Below, one piece after another: positions 57,936 through 64,000 of a stretch of DNA of 64,000 bases. The stretch covers positions 419,099-483,098 of the forward strand of contig JAXGGA010000020.1 in assembly GCA_038373865.1 (NCBI GenBank). The letters run 5' to 3'. Source of the stretch: Uloborus plumipes (taxonomy: Eukaryota; Arthropoda; Arachnida; Araneae; Uloboridae). Made by a program: the position numbers and the translations under genes. Under the pieces are notes generated by a model that saw only the letters and a program-made list of their open reading frames with translations, had not been told where the DNA came from and ran no database searches. Every line of letters starts with the position of its first letter. Position 1 is the first letter of the stretch.

Positions 57936-60418
57936 CAGCATGAACCACAAGATGAAACTCAATACTGCAATTACAGATAAATATATATATATTTTTTTTT
58001 CGGGTTTCAAATTTCCAGAGTTTCTTTTTTCAAAAATACGTATAAAGGTAAATATTGTTATAATTTTGGATTTTTATATTATATAGTAAAGTTCAACAGC
58101 TTGAGTGAGAGTAAAAAATACCCCAAAAGTTATTTGAAAATGTTTCCATATTTTAGTTAAAATTTGTAAAAAAAAATAGGTGCATACTTTTCTTTTGGGT
58201 TCAAAAATAAGTTAGTCTTAGTTGTTTTTAAAAAGACCAATGTTTTTTTTTCAATACTTTCAACCCAAGGGTAAATACATTTAAGAAGTAAGTAAGGGCC
58301 GTAACAAAATTAACCTTTTTGAAATAAATTTCAAGCATGAAGAGTGGGAAAAATATTTTTTTCCTACATGTTTGTCCATTATTAGCGAGAAACATCTGCA
58401 CGAATACCGAATTTTGAGAATGACAATAACCCAGAAGACTGAAAATGGTCTTCCCTAATTTATTATTGTTTCCAGTTTCTAAAATAAAATTGCAAAACAC
58501 TTCTGTCTAAAAATGGAAAATTATATTCTAATATATTTTTGAACAACTCCAGAGCCGAAAACATCATAAGACCTAGTGTCTCGTAGAAACTTTGAATCCG
58601 TTCCAGAATTCAGGAATTTAATCTTAGCGTACTTGTATAGAATCACTTAACATCTGAAGTCACGCCCAACGTCTTGTTAGGAAGTAGAACTTTTACATTT
58701 TCATAGCATTTTTTAATTCGATACCCTAGACTGAGAAGACAACATGCTCCCATAATGAGCACATTTCTTTTGATATTTCATTGAATGTTTATTGATTTTT
58801 AAGGCATGATATTTTAATGAGGTGCAAAAATAGTAATTTTTGTTATTATGCTGCAGAGAACTATTTATAAGGTTTTTGGTTTTTGGTCTTAAGTTTAATT
58901 TACTTCTATTATTCTTCAAATTGAAACTAACGTTTAAACTGTTGATTTTTCTATTACTTTGAAACTTAAAATTTGTTAACTTTGACGTTTAAAATTATGA
59001 AGCTTGGTGGCTTTTATAGATTTTTTTTTTTTTTTTTGCATTTGCGAATTGTCCCTCTTATTGACTTTAATGTATTTTATATTTTAATTATTGCCGTAAA
59101 TATTAGTGGACTGGACAGGACATATGAATCAAATAAGATCAGCAAGTAGTTATTGGTGAATAGTACTAAAGAAGGTAGCAATTTCGGTCCAAATCCAAGC
59201 TTGTTACATGTTTTTAAATATAATTATTGTAAAAATATCAACATCAATAATTTGCAACGGTCAATTTTCTTAAAAATAGTTGCAGCAGTTGGAATATTTC
59301 AGACTAACTCATTTTCTTTACAAATGTTGACCGAATTTTAGAATTTAAGTCTGATTTCCAAACCATAACGGAGGACGCAACACTAAAACCATAAAAAGAC
59401 CTGTTTCTTAAAAAATACAAATTATTTCACAATTCAGTTAGGAAATTATAATTGTCAATTAGAAATTACATTAAATAAAGCTAAAATTTTCTTTTCTAAC
59501 TGCGATGAGCAGACACTCATTGAGGAACTTATAACAGATCCCAAGTTTAGAAATTTATGCCTATTTGGAAAAGTAATGCTTAAGACTAGAAATGAGTTTA
59601 TGAAAATGAGCGTTTGAAAGTTTATATTTTTTTTTCACATAATTTTTAGCGGTTACAGTTCTGTTAGTTTTGCATATTTTTATATGAAAATAGAACAATA
59701 CATATATAATAATAAAATTATACTTTACAAACATTTTTTGCTATGTATAATAGGGTCCGAATTATAAGGAAGCGACACAAATATTTTCTCCTATAACTTG
59801 TCATACATTATTATTGTGTAAGTTCATGCTTTATAGCTATAGGTTTATTTTAGGGTTTAAATCCATCAGTAACTAAAAATGTTTTTCACTGATTGCCTTA
59901 AGAAAGACGATAGGAAATTCACTTAAAACGAAGGGATCCTTTTAGGCTGACGGCTTGTGATATGATGTAGAAAATTTTTCTTTGTTGAGCGGATGCGAAG
60001 TCTAAGGGAAAGTTTTGTTTGCCTAAAAAATTTCGGACCCTTAGGCAGTCAATTAAAACTCTTTGTCTTGTGTAAGAATGAGTTTTAAAACTTTTGCTGC
60101 ATTAAAAACAATTTATTTTTAATCATTTGTTTATACTTCAAAGAGTAAGAAAATACAATAAACTAAGAAGTATAGCTAATAAATAATATTATACCTATAA
60201 CAAGCAGTATATTACGAGAAGAAAAATCATAGAAAATGAAAATCTAAAATCGCTTTGTTAATTTTAAGAAAATAACACATCAATAAAGGCGATTCCAAAA
60301 ATAATCATCTATAAGATCGCTAAAAAGTTTATACGACTATCTATGCCTGAAATATTGTTGCATATGATTTAATTATAAAACCACTTTTTTTTCATGTCAT
60401 TCTAAATAAATTTTGAAG
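57936..60418. other. AT-rich intergenic DNA
   Basis: About 2.5 kb with nothing recognised apart from A and T runs. Confidence 0.5.
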
Positions 60419-60420
60419 TA

Positions 60421-61690
60421 TTGGGTCATTTAAAAAGTCCTTGCGCTTTTTTCTAACCAGATGGTTTGACGCATATATTTCGAGCAACACTAATCCAATT
60501 GCGTTATATGAGTATTCGTTTGAAAGGTGGCATTTTAGGCTACCTTTCTGTGACCACGTTCAAGTATTTCGCCAGTCGAGTAAAAAGTTATAACGCTTTA
60601 AAAATGACTGAAATATCTGAAAAATATGATAGGTAATGCTTTTTCACTGCAAAAAAGATAAGAACGCAACTAGAATGGCCGATGTTTTTTTAAAAATGTT
60701 ACGTAAGGATGCAATGAGTGAACGCCGTAATCAAAAGAGGAATACTCTATTCCGTTCCGTAAATTTCGATGTCAAAGATACACCTCTCTCTGGTCGGCTC
60801 TTCACGAAAAAAGTCGATTAAGTTTTTCAACTGGTTTGGCGGGACTAACGCGTAAGCTCTTAAAAGATGGAGGAGACACTTAACATCAACCACATAACAG
60901 TTTGGGATCTTCTGAAGAGAACAGGTTGCTCAAAGAAGCTCCATGTTTGGGTGACACAAGAATTACCGAAAAAAATTGATCGACAGAGCTACCATCAGTA
61001 AAACGCTTCTAAGGAGATCCGAAATCGATTCTTTTTGAAGCAAATTATTACAGGAGATGAAAAATGGATTAGATACGAGACAATGAAATGCATGCGATCT
61101 CGGTAAACGGCTGTGACCCACCACAAACGACTTCAAATCCAGGATTGACGGTAAAAAGGTGTTTCGTAGAAATGGAAGGGCATTGCTCATAATGAACTGA
61201 TACAACCTGGCGCAACAGTGAATTCTGTCCTCTATTGTGCATAACTCAACTGTTTCAATGAAGCAATCAAGAAAATGCGACCAGAATTGGCCAACAGAAA
61301 AGGAGTTGTGTTCCACCATGATAATGATAAGCCACACTCATCTTTGATGACTTAGAATAAATCGAAGAAACTTGTTTATGAGCTTTTGGTGCATCTAACG
61401 TATAGGCCGGACCTTGCTAATTTTGATTATCATTAGTTTCAGTCTCTGAAAAATTCTTTTGATGGCAAAAAATTGGCTAACTAAACAGTCGTTGAAAATC
61501 ACTTGGCTAAGTTTTTCGCCGATAAACCTTAGAAGTTTTACACCAATGAAATTATGCAGCTACCGAGGGAATAGCCAAAGGTCATAAATAATAATGAGCA
61601 TATGCACTTAGATTAAAATTAATTTTCAAATAAAAAAATTTTTACTCAAAAACTTACGAAAAAAGCGCGGAGACTTTTTAAATGACCCAA
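60421..61690 (+). mobile_element. mariner transposon (DD34D), decayed
   Basis: Ends TTGGGTCATTTAAAAAGTCC and, in complement, TTGGGTCATTTAAAAAGTCT, continuing to GCGCTTTTTTC on both sides, are flanked by TA (60419-60420, 61691-61692). The 1,270-bp length is typical of mariner. Confidence 0.95.
60604..61615 (+). pseudogene. mariner transposase, broken by stops and frameshifts
   Basis: Recognisable blocks in order are KKDKNATRMADVFLKM and NFDVKDTPLSGR (N-terminal DNA-binding region and linker), INHITVWDLLKRTGCSKKLH, then ITGDEKWIRYE with the first catalytic Asp, GIAHNELIQPGATVNSVLY, FHHDNDKPHSS with the second Asp (codon 61320-61322), and YRPDLANFDYH with the third Asp (codon 61425-61427). The last gap is 34 residues, the DD34D signature. 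Stops such as TAG at 61353-61355 and several frame changes break it. All three catalytic residues survive, but no functional product is possible. The block order fits the mariner group rather than Tc1. Confidence 0.92.
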
Positions 61691-61692
61691 TA

Positions 61693-62939
61693 TTATCATT
61701 GAAATAGCTCTCGGGCAAGAAGAAAACACTAAATTACTACAAAGTTTGACGTTACCAATAACTTTTCTTTTATTTATGTTTATATTAAGACTGGGTTCAT
61801 GCAAGTTTAGTGGAGAGTGGTAATGACTTTAACATGAGGTTAAATGGATTGCAACTAGTATCTAAAAACGTGCTTTGAAAAAATATTAATTTTGGGTGCT
61901 AATGAATAAAAATAGTGAAGAATAGACAAATATTATTCTTCTCAGTTAAGCTATTTTTCTTTTAAGACCAGTTAGTAAGAATCTGCTTCAACAGTAAGTA
62001 TCCATTTTATTTCTGAACAGCTACTGATCCAATAGTACTCCTTAATCTTCCTTTATTTTGAGTGTTAAAGGTACTTAGATTAATTATACCTTTTGATTTA
62101 ACTAGGGACTAATAAATCAATTGGGACTAAAGTAACATTTTCAACTTTTTTTCGTACTATTGTTACTTGAAATATAAAACACGAAGAAATATTTATGGCT
62201 AAACTTGTAGATTTAAGATGTGGTTGCTTCAAATTCTTGGTATAAATAAAACGTATGCCACCATCTACATCGTAAATCTGCAAATTCAACCATAAATTAT
62301 TTTTTATACTTTAGGTTTTTCAAGTAACAATAATTTGAAAATTAGCTAAATATGTAGGTTAGTCACCATGGAATGACCCTCCTTTTATCAACAAAATGAT
62401 TCATTCAAAACAGTTTCTTTTACAAACGATATTTTAAATAAATCAGAAAAAAATAAATACATAAATTATTTTCATTTATTTATTTGCATTTTTCTAATAA
62501 TTACCTAACTTTGAAAATAATGCCACATATCAATTTGAGAGATTTATTTAGAAATTAATTGCGTGTTAAATATGCTATTTTAAATGTCGTTCAAATAAAT
62601 CCCACCAGTATTTTCCGTCGCTGTAGAGTTACATTTATTGTAATACATTAGTTAAAAGTTTGCATCTTATTTGTGTTTGTTTTTTATTATTATTAATAAA
62701 TTATGGTTTAATTTAAAATTTAATCATAAATAAAATTAAAGTTTTTTTATTTCACATACATAAGCAGTTTTAAATAAAAATTAAAGGATAGTTTTTAGTT
62801 GAAATGGAAGTATAAAAATAGTTGCAATTGCCGAGATACAGATATATATTATTCTACTCCTTTTTTGAAAGACAAGGAAGAGCAAACTGGATTGGGAAAT
62901 GCTTTTTTATTGATGGAAAATAATCACTTACTGTGGAAT
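61693..62939. other. AT-rich intergenic DNA with a shared repeat end
   Basis: TAGGTTAGTCACCATGGAAT at about 62356-62375, followed by GACCCTCC, repeats the end of the dispersed repeat at 21402-21822; weak similarity extends about 100 bp upstream. Nothing else was recognised. Confidence 0.45.
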
Positions 62940-63262
62940 TTTTCACTGTCAAAGCGCCTTCACATTTTTCGTCACAGTTCGAATACCATCGGGATAGTTT
63001 TATCTATATCTTTCCTTGGAAACGCATTTTCTCCCCATGCTTCCACCCTTCTTCCCTCATAAATCCGTTTTTCATCCCCTTTCCGGATGTCATTTTGGTT
63101 CCTCTGCATCAGTCGCAATGATTTTCACCCCATTTTGTGTGGGCTTGTACAGAATTCCCCACTATTCCGCCATTTCTACGAGCAGGAAGGTTTCCACTAG
63201 TTCTATAGAGAGCATTACTTTAAAATTTTACGTTGACGTTAGATAATGAAGATAAAATGATT
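62940..63262 (+). repeat. Dispersed repeat, copy 2 (partner at 12560-12880)
   Basis: It shares CTCATAAATCCGTTTT, GATGTCATTTTGGTTCCT, ATCAGTCGC and the surrounding block order with the reverse strand of 12560-12880. Pyrimidine-rich stretches such as CTTCCACCCTTCTTCCCTC distinguish it from flanking DNA. Overlapping frames here have no motif. Confidence 0.6.
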
Positions 63263-64000
63263 TTATTGGTAAGCTGGGAAAAGAAAGAAAAATATATCGG
63301 GGATATTATTTTTCTGTATTGAATAAAAAAAAATCAGAAAGCGCTTAAATACAATTTCCAGTCTCTTAAAGGTTTTTTAACCTAACGTATTAATTCAATA
63401 AATGTGTTAATTTTTTTTGCAACTAATGTATATTTTCTAAGCCTTCAAGTCAAGTTTATTTGTGTTATTGCTAGAATAAAATTAAAAAAAACTTAATTAT
63501 TCAAAACATACTTTAAAAATTATTTTTTGATATTAAAAAACGTTTCACCGAACATGTTCGTGTAGATAGAAATAGAACACAAATAACTTTCTGACAAATA
63601 GAAATGTGGTTTTAAAGAACGTTGAGTGCCGTAGAAAATCATATGCTAAAAAAAAATCATTCATCAGTTGTTTTGTTCTTGTGGCTAAAAATATATGCTC
63701 TGTTTTAACAGTGATTCAAATTCTTATGTATCTTCTGAACAACACGTTTCAAAACATCATTTACATTCTGAAAGTAAATTTCTGGGAATATAGATGACCC
63801 CTAGAAGTATTTCTAAACAGATGACAGCTCTGAAGACACTGGAAAGCAAAACTTTAAATCAGCCTGACTGCACAATAGAAGTGACTGACTGTTCCTACAT
63901 TCTTTATCATTTATTATTTTACTCATTCGCCTATATTTTTCATTAATTAATTACCAAAATTTGAATAAAATGTTTAAAATTCATGATTATAAAATCATAT
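63263..64000. other. AT-rich intergenic DNA
   Basis: Nothing recognised up to the window edge. Confidence 0.5.

Noticed and set aside
62799..63246. Three overlapping plus-strand frames of 62-87 codons
   Set aside because: They lie over or next to the dispersed repeat at 62940-63262, overlap each other in different phases and have no family motif.

Overview
The window reads as AT-rich, non-coding nuclear DNA of an animal, most likely an arthropod; an arachnid is plausible but only inferred. The evidence is the crowding of Tc1/mariner, pogo/Tigger, piggyBac, hAT, PIF/Harbinger and Helitron-like DNA transposons together with tRNA-derived SINE-like units. I found no host protein-coding gene, no rRNA and no intact tRNA. 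Every long coding stretch I could identify belongs to a transposon, and most open frames are chance frames or the arms of palindromes. By my boundaries, mobile elements and repeats cover roughly 40% of the 64 kb.

Layout. 0-10 kb: a tRNA-Ile pseudogene whose anticodon arm was rewritten by an inverted duplication (995-1093), a 1.26 kb element with about 200-bp inverted arms (4790-6046), a fragment of a Harbinger MITE (6143-6308), and a pogo/Tigger deletion derivative that keeps only the DNA-binding end of its transposase (7149-8321). 10-20 kb: a 1,564-bp foldback element (10801-12364), then two head-to-tail Tc1-like elements with a DD32E transposase, joined by a palindromic scar and a duplicated 43-bp flank (13977-17004). 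19-28 kb: a piggyBac derivative keeping only the C-terminal cysteine-rich domain (19132-20463), a piggyBac MITE (22460-22975), a tRNA-Thr-like pseudogene, a MITE with an internal duplication, a SINE-like unit, and a second foldback of exactly 1,564 bp (26271-27834).

30-45 kb: a SINE-like unit (30735-31165), a (TA)n tract of about 480 bp fused to a Tc1-type element with a complete 347-residue DD36E transposase frame (32621-33664), two hAT MITEs with perfect 8-bp target duplications (34933-35099, 40372-40539), a minisatellite (36513-36925), a Helitron-like element whose internal tandem repeat is split by a Harbinger MITE (38612-39851), two palindromic elements, and a decayed Tc1-type copy that has lost a catalytic Asp (43983-45197). 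48-64 kb: two pogo-like elements in opposite orientation that share one deletion of the DNA-binding region (48642-50770, 55791-57933), a near-perfect palindromic MITE between them (51069-51700), and a decayed DD34D mariner (60421-61690).

The parts do not work together as a pathway; they are layers of insertions. Perfect target duplications (hAT MITEs, Harbinger MITE), an intact transposase (DD36E) and a copy one CpG-type nonsense change away from an open frame (15585-17004) mark the younger layers. The pogo pair and the mariner are older. The many large palindromes would give hairpin transcripts if transcribed, so a small-RNA source locus is a reasonable but untested idea.
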